Assembly: GCA_902793435.1 (NCBI GenBank)
Contig: CADBDF010000007.1
Span: 1-51,301, forward strand
Length of the DNA: 51,301 bases
DNA from: an uncultured Pseudomonadota bacterium
GTDB lineage: Bacteria; Pseudomonadota; Alphaproteobacteria; Rs-D84
Reading direction: 5' to 3'
Below are positions 18,836 through 27,901 of the stretch, piece by piece. Numbering within the stretch: position 1 is the stretch's first letter; the number at the start of each line of letters is the position of its first letter. The position numbers and the translations under genes were made by a program. Under the pieces are notes generated by a model. That model was not told the origin of the DNA. It saw only the letters and a list, made by a program, of their open reading frames with translations, and ran no database searches.

Positions 18836-21094
18836 ATGAGGAAAGTTTTTTTATGTTTTTTGGCGGCAATTATGTTTGCGCCCAATGCTATGGCGGCATT
18901 GACGGGTGGTCGCGCAATACAAAAAACTGAAAATTCTGCTGATAATGTGCGTGTGTCTGGAAATATTCGTGATGGGGCTGGGCGCAATGTAAATAACCCC
19001 ACGAACCGCACAGAAAAAAGTATTTCGCGCCCTGACACAACATCACGTGTCGCATCGCGCAGTGCAGAAACCGTTGTGCAACGTGGCAATGTCCAAAATG
19101 TTGTGTCACGTGCGACTGATAATACCGCGTCGCGCATAACAAATTCTGTAAAACAGCGCGCCATAAACGCATCGTCAATTAATTCTGGGGCATTGATGGC
19201 ACCACAAATGAGTTTAGCACCGCGTTTTGATGAACCAATACGCAGTGTTGCAAATCGTGCCGCAACCAAGACTGAAACCAAAAAAATTACTGCCGAAGAT
19301 GTATCGGCGGCCAAAGATTTATTGGAACAAACCGCTGGATTAAATAAATCGTGCCAAGAACAATATAACGAGTGTATGGACCAATTCTGTGCTGTTGTTG
19401 ATACAAACCAAAAACGGTGCAGTTGTTCGGCAAATTTATCTAAATATTCCGGGGTCCAAGATGCTGTGAACAAGGCAAATGATGAATTAAACGAGGTTGC
19501 CCAACGTATCCGCTATGTTGGATTGTCTGCTGATGAAATCCGCGCGATTATGAGTGAAACCGCCGCCGAGGCTGAATTAGACAATACACGTGATACATCG
19601 GAAACACGCAGTATGTTATCGAAAATCGAAGATTTGTTGCAAGATCCAACCACACGCACAACCAATATATCCAGTAATGATTTTGGTTTGGATTTAGATT
19701 TGGATTTTTCGGATTCTGGCGCAGATATATTCAGTTTGGATTTTTTAAACACTGATAATGATTCTATTTCCAGCAAACGCGGAACGGCGCTGTATAATGC
19801 CGCGAAAAAACGTTGCAAAACAATTTTAAATAACTGCACAGATGTTGGCGCAACATCTAATCAAATCACTGGAAATTATGATTTGGCGATTGATAAAGAT
19901 TGTATCGCGTATGAACAGGGTTTGAAAAAAATGAATCAAACCCTGCAATCAAATGTTCGCAGTGCTGGATTAATGTTGCAAAAGGCGCGTTTGGCGGTGT
20001 TGCAAAATAAAAATCAATATGATGCCAAGGGCTGTATTGGTGCATTGGAAACATGTATGACCGATGATATGGTTTGTGGTGCGGATTATTCAAAATGTCT
20101 GGACCCAACCAAACGTTATATCGACGAAAATGGCAAGGTTGTTTTGGGACAAGATATTACCAAGATAACTGATTTTATGGACGCGTTTAATGCCGCACAA
20201 ATTGATGCCACTAAATTATCTGCGTCTTTGTCCGTCAATATGGACGATACTTGCAAAAATGCACCAAACAACGATGGAACATGCGTTATAAAATATTTAA
20301 TGACCAAAATCGGCACAGGTGCAACTGTTAAAGACGGTGGATTGTGTCGTGCGGTTTTGGATAAATGCCAACAACATACATACAGTTCCAATGAAAAATA
20401 TAATCCATATAATGATGTTGTTGTAAATTATATTCAACGCGCAATGGTGAATATTCGTTCTGCGCAACAAAATATTATTTCGGAATACGCATCAACATGT
20501 ATGACCGATGTTGCCGCATGTTATAATCAACAGGTCACCCAGGTTAATTCATGGTCGTCGGTTGCATCTGTATCCAGTATCAAAGGTGTAATGACCGGCG
20601 CGTGCCGTAATGTTGCATTGACTTGTGGGTATGCGGTGTTTGCAAATATGTGTTCCACAGACATAAATAATATCAACAGTTGGGTATTGTCGAAAAAATG
20701 CAACGATGCAGATGAAAATGACCCATCTGTTTGTGTCGCATCTGGAACCAGCACAGATACATGCACACCATGTGACGAGAAGAATCAGCCAACATGTATC
20801 GACGGCATTTCTGAAATATTCTATCAATCATTACTTTGCCCAGAAAGTTCAATGTATGATAAAAATTGTTCTTCTGGCGTGTCCAATAATCGCGCAATCC
20901 AAGGCTGCGTGAATACACAATGCCGTTGCAGTGCCGGATATACCGCATGGAACGGTTCGTGCCTGGCAAAATGCAAAGATACCGAGTATCGTAATGATTA
21001 TGGCACATGTACATCCAGTTGTGAAAGTGGTAGTAGCCCATCAGGTGCAAGCACAACCAATGGCGTGTCGTTGGAAAACAATACATGTAATTAA
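18836..21094 (+). CDS. Large exported Cys-rich protein, paralog 2
   Basis: A 752-residue protein with signal peptide MRKVFLCFLAAIMFAPNAMA. Residues about 25-130 are rich in Arg, Asn, Ser, Thr and Ala. The Cys module CQEQYNECMDQFCAVVD...RCSCSANLSKYSG (about 175-210) aligns with CLEGYYTCMDEIC...RCSCAGRA of the 764-residue protein. A coiled-coil-like stretch follows in both (NKANDELNEVAQRI here, EKANEELISLSGQL there). Further Cys pairs (CKTILNNC, CIGALETC, CMTDVAACYN) and an EGF-like C-terminal end (CSAGYTAWNGSCLAKC) follow. No family name recognised. It converges on the dnaQ-like gene, and the two stop codons overlap by 4 bases. Confidence 0.8.
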   Translation: MRKVFLCFLAAIMFAPNAMAALTGGRAIQKTENSADNVRVSGNIRDGAGRNVNNPTNRTEKSISRPDTTSRVASRSAETVVQRGNVQNVVSRATDNTASRITNSVKQRAINASSINSGALMAPQMSLAPRFDEPIRSVANRAATKTETKKITAEDVSAAKDLLEQTAGLNKSCQEQYNECMDQFCAVVDTNQKRCSCSANLSKYSGVQDAVNKANDELNEVAQRIRYVGLSADEIRAIMSETAAEAELDNTRDTSETRSMLSKIEDLLQDPTTRTTNISSNDFGLDLDLDFSDSGADIFSLDFLNTDNDSISSKRGTALYNAAKKRCKTILNNCTDVGATSNQITGNYDLAIDKDCIAYEQGLKKMNQTLQSNVRSAGLMLQKARLAVLQNKNQYDAKGCIGALETCMTDDMVCGADYSKCLDPTKRYIDENGKVVLGQDITKITDFMDAFNAAQIDATKLSASLSVNMDDTCKNAPNNDGTCVIKYLMTKIGTGATVKDGGLCRAVLDKCQQHTYSSNEKYNPYNDVVVNYIQRAMVNIRSAQQNIISEYASTCMTDVAACYNQQVTQVNSWSSVASVSSIKGVMTGACRNVALTCGYAVFANMCSTDINNINSWVLSKKCNDADENDPSVCVASGTSTDTCTPCDEKNQPTCIDGISEIFYQSLLCPESSMYDKNCSSGVSNNRAIQGCVNTQCRCSAGYTAWNGSCLAKCKDTEYRNDYGTCTSSCESGSSPSGASTTNGVSLENNTCN

Positions 21095-21771
21095 TCAGCC
21101 AAAATTTTTTCCATAAATTTATTATGGTTTTCCAATTCGTCATCGTGCGCAGGAAAACTGCGTTTTGGAAAGTTTGCCCCAATTTTCGGTTGTTTTAATA
21201 AAGCCTCGTGCTGTTGGGCGATAACATCATTGATATCTGGGGCTGGGGCGGTATTTTCCAGTTCCAAAAATACTTTGGCCAAAATTTCAGCGTCAATCAA
21301 TGCACCATGGGCATCTGCACGCGCGGTCAATGATATACCAAACCATTTTGCCAATGCGTCCAAAGTATATGCTTTTGGCCCAAAAACACGATTGCGCGCA
21401 ATAACAATAGAATCCATTTGCTGTTCGCGGGGAATTTGTTTTAATCCTAATTTTGCCAATTCGAAATTTACAAACGGAAAGTCAAAATCAAATCCATTAT
21501 GTGCAACAATAACACTGTCGCGCACAAAATCCAAGAATTTTGGTGCAATTTCACTCATTTTTGGTTTGTCTTCCAAAAATGCATTAGAAATTTTATGAAC
21601 CATGTATGTTTCTGGGGGAATAATTTTTCCTTCGGGATTGATATATTCGTGAAAAGTGTTTTCTGTTAAAACACCGTCCAACAATTCAACCGCACCAATT
21701 TCAATACAACGGTCGCCACGTGTCCATTCAAATCCAGTTGTTTCAATATCAAAACAAATAATACGAGCCAT
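21091..21771 (-). CDS. dnaQ: DnaQ-like 3'-5' exonuclease (DNA polymerase III epsilon type)
   Basis: A 226-residue protein. The three exonuclease motifs of the DEDDh family are visible: FDIETTGF (Exo I, residues 6-13), VIVAHNGFDFDFPFVNFEL (Exo II, about 91-109), and RADAHGALIDAEI (Exo III, about 155-167). The length fits the proofreading epsilon subunit, which removes mispaired 3' ends during replication. AAGGG precedes the ATG. It is divergent from the UvrD helicase gene, and its 3' end overlaps the convergent Cys-rich gene. Related exonucleases (RNase T, ExoX) are possible but fit less well. Confidence 0.88.
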   Translation of the reverse strand: MARIICFDIETTGFEWTRGDRCIEIGAVELLDGVLTENTFHEYINPEGKIIPPETYMVHKISNAFLEDKPKMSEIAPKFLDFVRDSVIVAHNGFDFDFPFVNFELAKLGLKQIPREQQMDSIVIARNRVFGPKAYTLDALAKWFGISLTARADAHGALIDAEILAKVFLELENTAPAPDINDVIAQQHEALLKQPKIGANFPKRSFPAHDDELENHNKFMEKILAD

Positions 21772-21793
21772 AATTTTCCCTTAAAAATTCTAA

Positions 21794-21823
21794 TTGAGAT
21801 AAATTTAACATTTGTATTATAAT
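21794..21823 (+). promoter_or_regulatory. uvrD promoter (leaderless)
   Basis: TTGAGA (21794-21799), 18-base spacer, TATAAT (21818-21823), then 6 bases to ATG 21830. Confidence 0.8.
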
Positions 21824-21829
21824 AAAGCC

Positions 21830-23905
21830 ATGCAATTAAATCTAGAAAATCTTAACGATGCGCAAATATCCGCGGTAAAAAAGACCGAAGGACCATTATT
21901 GGTATTGGCGGGGGCTGGAACCGGAAAAACACGCGTTTTAACAACAAGAATAGGCTATATTTTATCGCAAAATTTGGCAAAACCTTGGCAGATTTTATCC
22001 CTGACTTTTACAAACAAAGCTGCAAATGAAATGAAAAATCGCCTGGATACGATGGCGGACGGCGAGTTTTATGCGCGTGATTTATGGTGTGGAACTTTTC
22101 ACTCTATGTGTCTGCGTATTTTGCATAGCAATTATGCGGCGGCGGGTCTGCGACCAGATTTTTTGATTTATGGCGAAGACGACCAAAAAAATGTTATAAA
22201 ACAGGTATTAAATAACCTTGGATTGCAAACAACAAAAAAGCCCGCAGATTACGTTGAAGAATTTTCCAGAATCAAAGACCGCGGTATCATCGAAAAGCCC
22301 ATCACAGACAAGGTTTTTAACGCATATAATGATGAATTGGCGCGCATGGGGGCGGTTGATTTTGGCGATATCATATTGCGTACTTTGCGGTTGTTTCAAA
22401 ATAATCCTGGAATTTTGCAACATTATCAAAATCAGTTTAAATACATCTTGGTTGATGAATTCCAAGACACCAATGCGGCGCAAATGCAATTATTGACATT
22501 TTTAACGCAACACAGCGATAATCCAAACATCTGTTGTGTTGGTGATGATGACCAATCTATATATTCTTGGCGTGGTGCGGAAATTAAAAATATTTTGAAT
22601 TTCGAAAAAACTTTTCCTGGGGCAAAAATAATTCGATTGGAAACAAATTATCGCAGTACTGGAAATATTCTGGGGGCGGCAAATTCTTTGATACGCCATA
22701 ATAATGGTCGTTTGGGCAAAGATTTAAAAACCGTTAATGCAGATGATATGGGCGAAAAGGTTTATGTCTTTACATTGGGGTCTGATTTAGACGAGGCTAA
22801 ATTTATTGCTGATGCGATTGCTCGTGATGGTGCAACATACAATAATAAAACTATATTAATTCGTTCTGGGTCTTTATCGCGTTTATTTGAAGAAGAATTT
22901 ACGCGTCGTGCAATACCATACCGTTTGATTGGTGCAACCAAGTTTTATGACCGTATGGAAATTCGTGATGCAATTTGCTATATTCGATTACTGGTGTATC
23001 CTTTTGACGATATGTCGTTTATGCGTATAATTGGTAAGCCACGTCGTGGGTTTGGACCATCGGCAATTGAAAAATTGCGTGGATTTGGGGACAGTTTGAT
23101 GTCTGGATTGCGTAATGCCAAATTAAAAGGAAAACAGGCAATCGCAGCCCAAGAATTTTTATCCTTATTTGATTTTGATTGGGAAAACATGGAACCACGC
23201 GCGGCGGTGCAAAAATTATTAGACGATTCTGGGTATATAAAAATGTGGCAAGAATCCAAAGATGTTGATGCGCCTGACCGATTGACGAATATTCGTGAAT
23301 TAATATCCAGTGTTGTTGCAAAATATGATTCATTAAAAGAATTTTTAGAACAGGCATCATTGATGATGACTGATGATAATGATGAGCCAGAATCAAAAAA
23401 TAATAATGCGGTAAATATCATGACGATACATGCCGCCAAAGGATTAGAATTTGATAATGTGTTTTTGCCCGCCTGGGAAGAAAATATATTTCCAAATGAA
23501 AAATCTATAAGTGATGGTTCTGTCGAAGAAGAACGGCGGCTTGCCTATGTTGCGATAACGCGTGCGAAAAACTTTGCGGTTATTACAAATACGGTGTCGC
23601 GGTTAATGTATGGAACCCGTCAAAACAATGCCCCCAGTCGTTTTATCAGTGAAATAGACAGTAAATATTTATACTTTGGTAATGATACGCGTGTTGCACC
23701 ACGTCAATCGTCATATCAATATTCTGGGTACAGGGTTGCAAAAAAAACATTTGCACCAAAAGCAGAAACCTTGGTCGGTCGTCAGGCACGCCACAGCGAA
23801 TACGGTACTGGTGTAATTATCGCCGATGGAACGGGGATTTTGACAATCGCGTTTGGTTCGCGTGGAATAAAAAAAATCGCACGTGATTTCGTCACGATTT
23901 TATAA
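21830..23905 (+). CDS. uvrD: UvrD/PcrA/Rep-type superfamily 1 DNA helicase
   Basis: A 691-residue protein that unwinds DNA 3'-5' in repair and replication restart. Visible motifs: Q-motif region (LNDAQISAV, 8-16), Walker A AGAGTGKT (28-35), motif Ib FTNKAANEM, motif II VDEFQDTN, motif III GDDDQSIYSWRGA, motif IV TNYRST, motif V MTIHAAKGLEFDNVF, and motif VI RRLAYVAITRAK. The C-terminal region is shorter than E. coli UvrD (720). A TTG at 21812 is in frame but lies over the -10 box, so ATG 21830 is chosen and the message is probably leaderless. It is divergent from the dnaQ-like gene and converges on the VirB6-like operon. Confidence 0.95.
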   Translation: MQLNLENLNDAQISAVKKTEGPLLVLAGAGTGKTRVLTTRIGYILSQNLAKPWQILSLTFTNKAANEMKNRLDTMADGEFYARDLWCGTFHSMCLRILHSNYAAAGLRPDFLIYGEDDQKNVIKQVLNNLGLQTTKKPADYVEEFSRIKDRGIIEKPITDKVFNAYNDELARMGAVDFGDIILRTLRLFQNNPGILQHYQNQFKYILVDEFQDTNAAQMQLLTFLTQHSDNPNICCVGDDDQSIYSWRGAEIKNILNFEKTFPGAKIIRLETNYRSTGNILGAANSLIRHNNGRLGKDLKTVNADDMGEKVYVFTLGSDLDEAKFIADAIARDGATYNNKTILIRSGSLSRLFEEEFTRRAIPYRLIGATKFYDRMEIRDAICYIRLLVYPFDDMSFMRIIGKPRRGFGPSAIEKLRGFGDSLMSGLRNAKLKGKQAIAAQEFLSLFDFDWENMEPRAAVQKLLDDSGYIKMWQESKDVDAPDRLTNIRELISSVVAKYDSLKEFLEQASLMMTDDNDEPESKNNNAVNIMTIHAAKGLEFDNVFLPAWEENIFPNEKSISDGSVEEERRLAYVAITRAKNFAVITNTVSRLMYGTRQNNAPSRFISEIDSKYLYFGNDTRVAPRQSSYQYSGYRVAKKTFAPKAETLVGRQARHSEYGTGVIIADGTGILTIAFGSRGIKKIARDFVTIL

Positions 23906-23906
23906 A

Positions 23907-25181
23907 TTATTTTTTGCGCATTTCGCGTAACTTTTTTACGCCAGACTTTGTCAATGACCACAATTTTTTTGCATCTTTTTCTAAATTTTCACCCCATGAT
24001 GAATCTATCTTGCCACCCCATTGTTGTGCCAGGTTTTTCGCTTTGTCCGCCATATAGCACACCAACAACAATGTCAAAATCAAGACCATAGAACCCGCAA
24101 AACCGTTTAATTCATCGGCTGATAAAATCTTACCGGTTGCCGGGTCAATAATAAATGCCAACAGCGATACAGATACGCTGATTGCCACAGCTAAACATAC
24201 GAAATATAAAGCCGCTGTCACAACACGATTGATTTGTGTTTGCAAATCTTCGGCTTTAAATATTCCCAGAAAAGAATTGAATAAATCGCCGGCAACACCT
24301 TTGTATTTTGTCTTGGCAGTTGTTTCGGCAATTGCGGTAAATGGCAATAACATAATGGCTAAGAATAAATCAGCAATAACCCCCAAAGATATCACCAAAA
24401 ATTTCCAAATACATACAATGGACAGGTATGTCACATATAAACCAATCGCCGCAGAAAATAAACTATGCCCAACGGCGCTTATAACCCATTTCCAACCGAT
24501 TTCCATGGTTGTCACAAAGAAACTGGACATTTGACTGGGAATACATAATAATCCGGCGGCTGCATCTGCGGTAATTGTCAGGTTTGCCGGCGCATTTGTT
24601 GCGACATATTGATGAATTGCCGGACATATATCTGGCACAGAAAAACCAGCAACCGATGTCACAGTTGTTAAAATAACATTTGCGACAATATTACCAACAT
24701 AAACAATTGGCATCATAATCATTGCAAATGCTTTGTCCAGACCGAAATTTAATGCAATCAGCCAAACAGAAATCCAAATACCTTTGATTAAAATATTGCG
24801 CACAGTTTCTTTTGCATCGCCCCCAGAACCAATTAAATTATATGCTTCAAATGCGACCCAAAATGCATACGCGATTAACATAAATAATATTGCAAATCTA
24901 ACCAAAGGCGTGCCGACCGCGTTTATAACAGTTGTCATACCGCCCATAAATGCCAACCCCAATTTTGCATCGATTGGAACATAACTATCGCTGACTGTTG
25001 TGGCGGTTGGACCAAAATTGTTTAAATCTTGGATAATAGACGATGTCACCAATTCACGATTTGCCTCGGTTGCCCAAGAGCCGTATTCGCCAACATCACC
25101 AACGGCAAAACATGGCAATGATATAAATACTGCAACAATTACAATCAAGACTTTACGGAGAAAATCATTTATTTTTATCAT
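23907..25181 (-). CDS. VirB6/TrbL-like type IV secretion membrane protein (copy d)
   Basis: A 424-residue polytopic protein with an N-terminal signal-like segment (IKINDFLRKVLIVIVAVFISLPCFA) and about seven hydrophobic stretches. The central part, RNILIKGIWISVWLIALNFG...PIVYVGNIVANVIL, then a loop with Cys pairs (DICPAIHQYV, LLCIPSQM), matches the layout of VirB6/TrbL, the channel component at the inner membrane of type IV secretion systems. The C-terminal tail is Lys-rich and cytoplasmic. Its ATG overlaps the stop of the upstream gene by 4 bases (ATGA), so translation is coupled. It is the last gene of a four-gene operon. Confidence 0.72.
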   Translation of the reverse strand: MIKINDFLRKVLIVIVAVFISLPCFAVGDVGEYGSWATEANRELVTSSIIQDLNNFGPTATTVSDSYVPIDAKLGLAFMGGMTTVINAVGTPLVRFAILFMLIAYAFWVAFEAYNLIGSGGDAKETVRNILIKGIWISVWLIALNFGLDKAFAMIMMPIVYVGNIVANVILTTVTSVAGFSVPDICPAIHQYVATNAPANLTITADAAAGLLCIPSQMSSFFVTTMEIGWKWVISAVGHSLFSAAIGLYVTYLSIVCIWKFLVISLGVIADLFLAIMLLPFTAIAETTAKTKYKGVAGDLFNSFLGIFKAEDLQTQINRVVTAALYFVCLAVAISVSVSLLAFIIDPATGKILSADELNGFAGSMVLILTLLLVCYMADKAKNLAQQWGGKIDSSWGENLEKDAKKLWSLTKSGVKKLREMRKK

Positions 25182-26680
25182 GATATAATCCCCTTGTCTT
25201 TCATAGATTTAACTGCGGCATCAAACCATTTACGTGGCGCGCGCCATGCCTTGGCACCCAAATCGTATGTCCATTTACCAATATCGAATTTTTCACTTGT
25301 TGATAAATCTGTTTCTTCGGTATGTGCCAATGGAATTTTGACTTTGCCGTACGGTAATAGTTTATCGATTCTGGGCACCAACACGTAATAATATGCAAAT
25401 ATCAAACCGAACATCAGCAATAAAAATGTCCAACCGTCTTTCAAGAAATCAAATGCATCAGGATATACTTGTTCTATTTGTGCCTTTTGTTCCAAGAAGC
25501 ATGGTTTGAATAAATCTGCATCAACCAAACCATCGGCATCTTTGGATTCAGCCTCGCACTTTGCAAATGCGTTCATAACATATTGTGCCTGGGGTGTTGT
25601 TTTCCCTGTCATCTGCATTTCAAACATCGGGGGCAAAATTGAAGTATAATTATCGCCAGCGGGACCTGGAAACAAAGAATCTGCCGCATAATAGACAATC
25701 GAAAACAATATGGTGATTTTTAATGATATTGATATAATCGCCACCGCCGCTGAAACAACGGTCCCCAATGCTTTGCGAAACAGCCCTGATGCGATTTTCC
25801 ATACCTGTTCGTATGCCGCGGCGGCAATTAAAATAGGCAAAAATATAATTACAAAAACGACTTTGAATAATACAGAAAATATTTGAAAGAATAAATCAAA
25901 ACCGACAATCAAAAATGCGATAACTAATAACATTCCAGAAATCCATGTCATTATACCGCCACCTAAACCCAACCACGCATAATTCATCAAAGAAAAACCA
26001 CCTGCGGCACCTGCCAACATAACAGCATATAAATTTCCCAAAACACACATAAATGCACCTGATAATGCCGACATTGCACCAGACAATTGGGTTGCGCCCA
26101 AAATAACATTGCAATCGGTTGCCGATGTAACACCTGTTGCGGTCATAGATAAGATTGCACCAACATATAAAATAGGCGAAATTAAAATCTCGGAAACGAT
26201 TTTCAAAGATTCTGTGCCGCCGGCACTCAAAACGCCGATGGCGATACCTGCAATTAAAATACGCACACCCAATTTCCATACGGGGTCGAACCATTTTTTG
26301 AAATCCAAATCATTTGCAGATGTCGAATAACTGGCGTTCTTTTTTGATGCATCCCAGATAAATTTAATTGCGGATAAAAACATATAAATCGCAAAACCCG
26401 CCGCCATCAATATCCACAAATTATCAACAATCCCGGTCCAAAACATTTCGGACGCTTGACCTAATATATTTAATAATTCGACCAAATATCCACCTAAAAA
26501 CAAATGCCCCAGATTTGAAACATCGCCGTCTGCACCCACAGAATGCATAAAATTATCCAATGAAGTATATGTCAATGCGTCGCCACCAATTGTCGATGTT
26601 AAATACCAAATACCCAACCCCAGTGCGATTGCAACACCCAGTATTCGTAAAACTATCGAAATTATTTGCAACTTCTTCAT
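25178..26680 (-). CDS. VirB6/TrbL-like type IV secretion membrane protein (copy c)
   Basis: A 500-residue polytopic protein with an N-terminal hydrophobic segment (about 5-27) and eight or more membrane stretches. The conserved block KLGVRILIAGIAIGVLSAG...ILISPILYVGAILSM resembles those in the neighbouring copies. A Gly/Ala-rich region GGAGGFSLMNYAWLGLGGGIMTWI-like lies near 235-255 (two pieces, joined by AWLG). A periplasmic loop with two Cys (FAKCEAES, KPCFLEQ) precedes the last membrane segment. It starts 12 bases after the stop of copy b and overlaps copy d. The assignment rests on topology and block similarity. Confidence 0.7.
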   Translation of the reverse strand: MKKLQIISIVLRILGVAIALGLGIWYLTSTIGGDALTYTSLDNFMHSVGADGDVSNLGHLFLGGYLVELLNILGQASEMFWTGIVDNLWILMAAGFAIYMFLSAIKFIWDASKKNASYSTSANDLDFKKWFDPVWKLGVRILIAGIAIGVLSAGGTESLKIVSEILISPILYVGAILSMTATGVTSATDCNVILGATQLSGAMSALSGAFMCVLGNLYAVMLAGAAGGFSLMNYAWLGLGGGIMTWISGMLLVIAFLIVGFDLFFQIFSVLFKVVFVIIFLPILIAAAAYEQVWKIASGLFRKALGTVVSAAVAIISISLKITILFSIVYYAADSLFPGPAGDNYTSILPPMFEMQMTGKTTPQAQYVMNAFAKCEAESKDADGLVDADLFKPCFLEQKAQIEQVYPDAFDFLKDGWTFLLLMFGLIFAYYYVLVPRIDKLLPYGKVKIPLAHTEETDLSTSEKFDIGKWTYDLGAKAWRAPRKWFDAAVKSMKDKGIIS

Positions 26681-26692
26681 TGGTTTTCTTTT

Positions 26693-27901
26693 TTATTTCC
26701 TATTTTCTGCGATTATTTTAATCCTATTTTTTATATCTTTAAACATACTGTTCGTTGCGTTCATAATAGATTTGCTTAAATCTTTGCCAACTTTTGGATC
26801 TGTGGCTTTGACATCAAACATACCTAAGATGATATCAGTAATTTGTGGGATTTTACCATAAATAAATGTCAAAACATAAACCAAAACAACCACACTGGTC
26901 AGTGTAATATCATATTTTCCAGTGACCGTCAGGTCTGCGGAATAAATTTCACCGTTCATAATCGCCATCAACAGTGTATCAAAACTATTGGTTCCGTCAT
27001 TGGGATCTGTAAAGAATCGTGCAATAATAACTAAAATAACAGTATATGTAATTACCGCCGAGCCCAAAGTTATAATTGCACCTATTAAATTTTTTATTTG
27101 TTCAACACCAACGCCTTTGCCGAAATTTTTTATCCAACCTAACCAAGATGGGATATCTTTATCATTTATATCTTGGAATGCCGAAGCCATCAACGATATT
27201 GGAAAGAAAAATGCAAACATTGCCATCGCGATAATGACGTCTGCAAAATAACATAAAAAATTAAAGAACATTTTGAAAAACGCGAAGAACAAATATAATC
27301 CAACAAATGCCAATATTATGTGTTTTATAAATGCACCAATGCCGAAAAACATGTCCCATGAAAAAGCGGAATCCAACATGGCAACCCCCAGATTCATAAA
27401 ACCCTGGAATTGTGTGATTGTCACCTTGGCAATATCGATGATTGCAATACGCAAATCATCGCGGAAAAATCCATCTTTGACAGTTGTTTTCAAAGGTTGA
27501 TATGTCACATGTTCTTCAATTATATCAGGCGTAGATTTTAACATTGCGGTCGCATATGTTTGTGTCACATACGCTACTGGTTCAAAAGTAACAGTTGTCA
27601 CAAATCGTGGCAACATAACACCCATGCCTAAAAAAGCCATGGCAAATATAGAATTGATAAATACCGGTCGCATAGATTTGCTGAACCAACCGTCTTGGAA
27701 ACCGGTGGTAATATTTTTCCAAACAGCCCCAAAAACATACAAACTGAAAAAAGCCATAAAAACGACAGTACATATAAAAACAAATTTTGGATACGCGTTT
27801 GCGGCGGCGGCAGAAATAATTTGAAACATGCGGTCAAATATTGGGCAAGACCAACATTGCACAGTATTAGATATAAAGATATGTCCTAATTCTGTTATCA
27901 T
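26693..27901 (-). CDS. VirB6/TrbL-like type IV secretion membrane protein (copy b)
   Basis: A 402-residue polytopic protein. It begins without a signal peptide: TVQCWSCPIFDRMFQIISA (about residues 15-33) shares a CWSC motif with copy e (STCWSCQLFSDI). Then follow a membrane helix, the block RPVFINSIFAMAFLGMGVML-PRFVTTVTFEPVAYV, and further helices. The C-terminal tail is basic. Its ATG overlaps the TAA of copy a by one base, so the two are translationally coupled. Likely part of an inner-membrane translocation channel. Confidence 0.72.
   Translation of the reverse strand: MITELGHIFISNTVQCWSCPIFDRMFQIISAAAANAYPKFVFICTVVFMAFFSLYVFGAVWKNITTGFQDGWFSKSMRPVFINSIFAMAFLGMGVMLPRFVTTVTFEPVAYVTQTYATAMLKSTPDIIEEHVTYQPLKTTVKDGFFRDDLRIAIIDIAKVTITQFQGFMNLGVAMLDSAFSWDMFFGIGAFIKHIILAFVGLYLFFAFFKMFFNFLCYFADVIIAMAMFAFFFPISLMASAFQDINDKDIPSWLGWIKNFGKGVGVEQIKNLIGAIITLGSAVITYTVILVIIARFFTDPNDGTNSFDTLLMAIMNGEIYSADLTVTGKYDITLTSVVVLVYVLTFIYGKIPQITDIILGMFDVKATDPKVGKDLSKSIMNATNSMFKDIKNRIKIIAENRK

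Noticed and set aside
21812-21829. TTG start codon for UvrD
   Set aside because: It overlaps the TATAAT box of a good promoter; ATG 21830 gives a normal helicase N-terminus.
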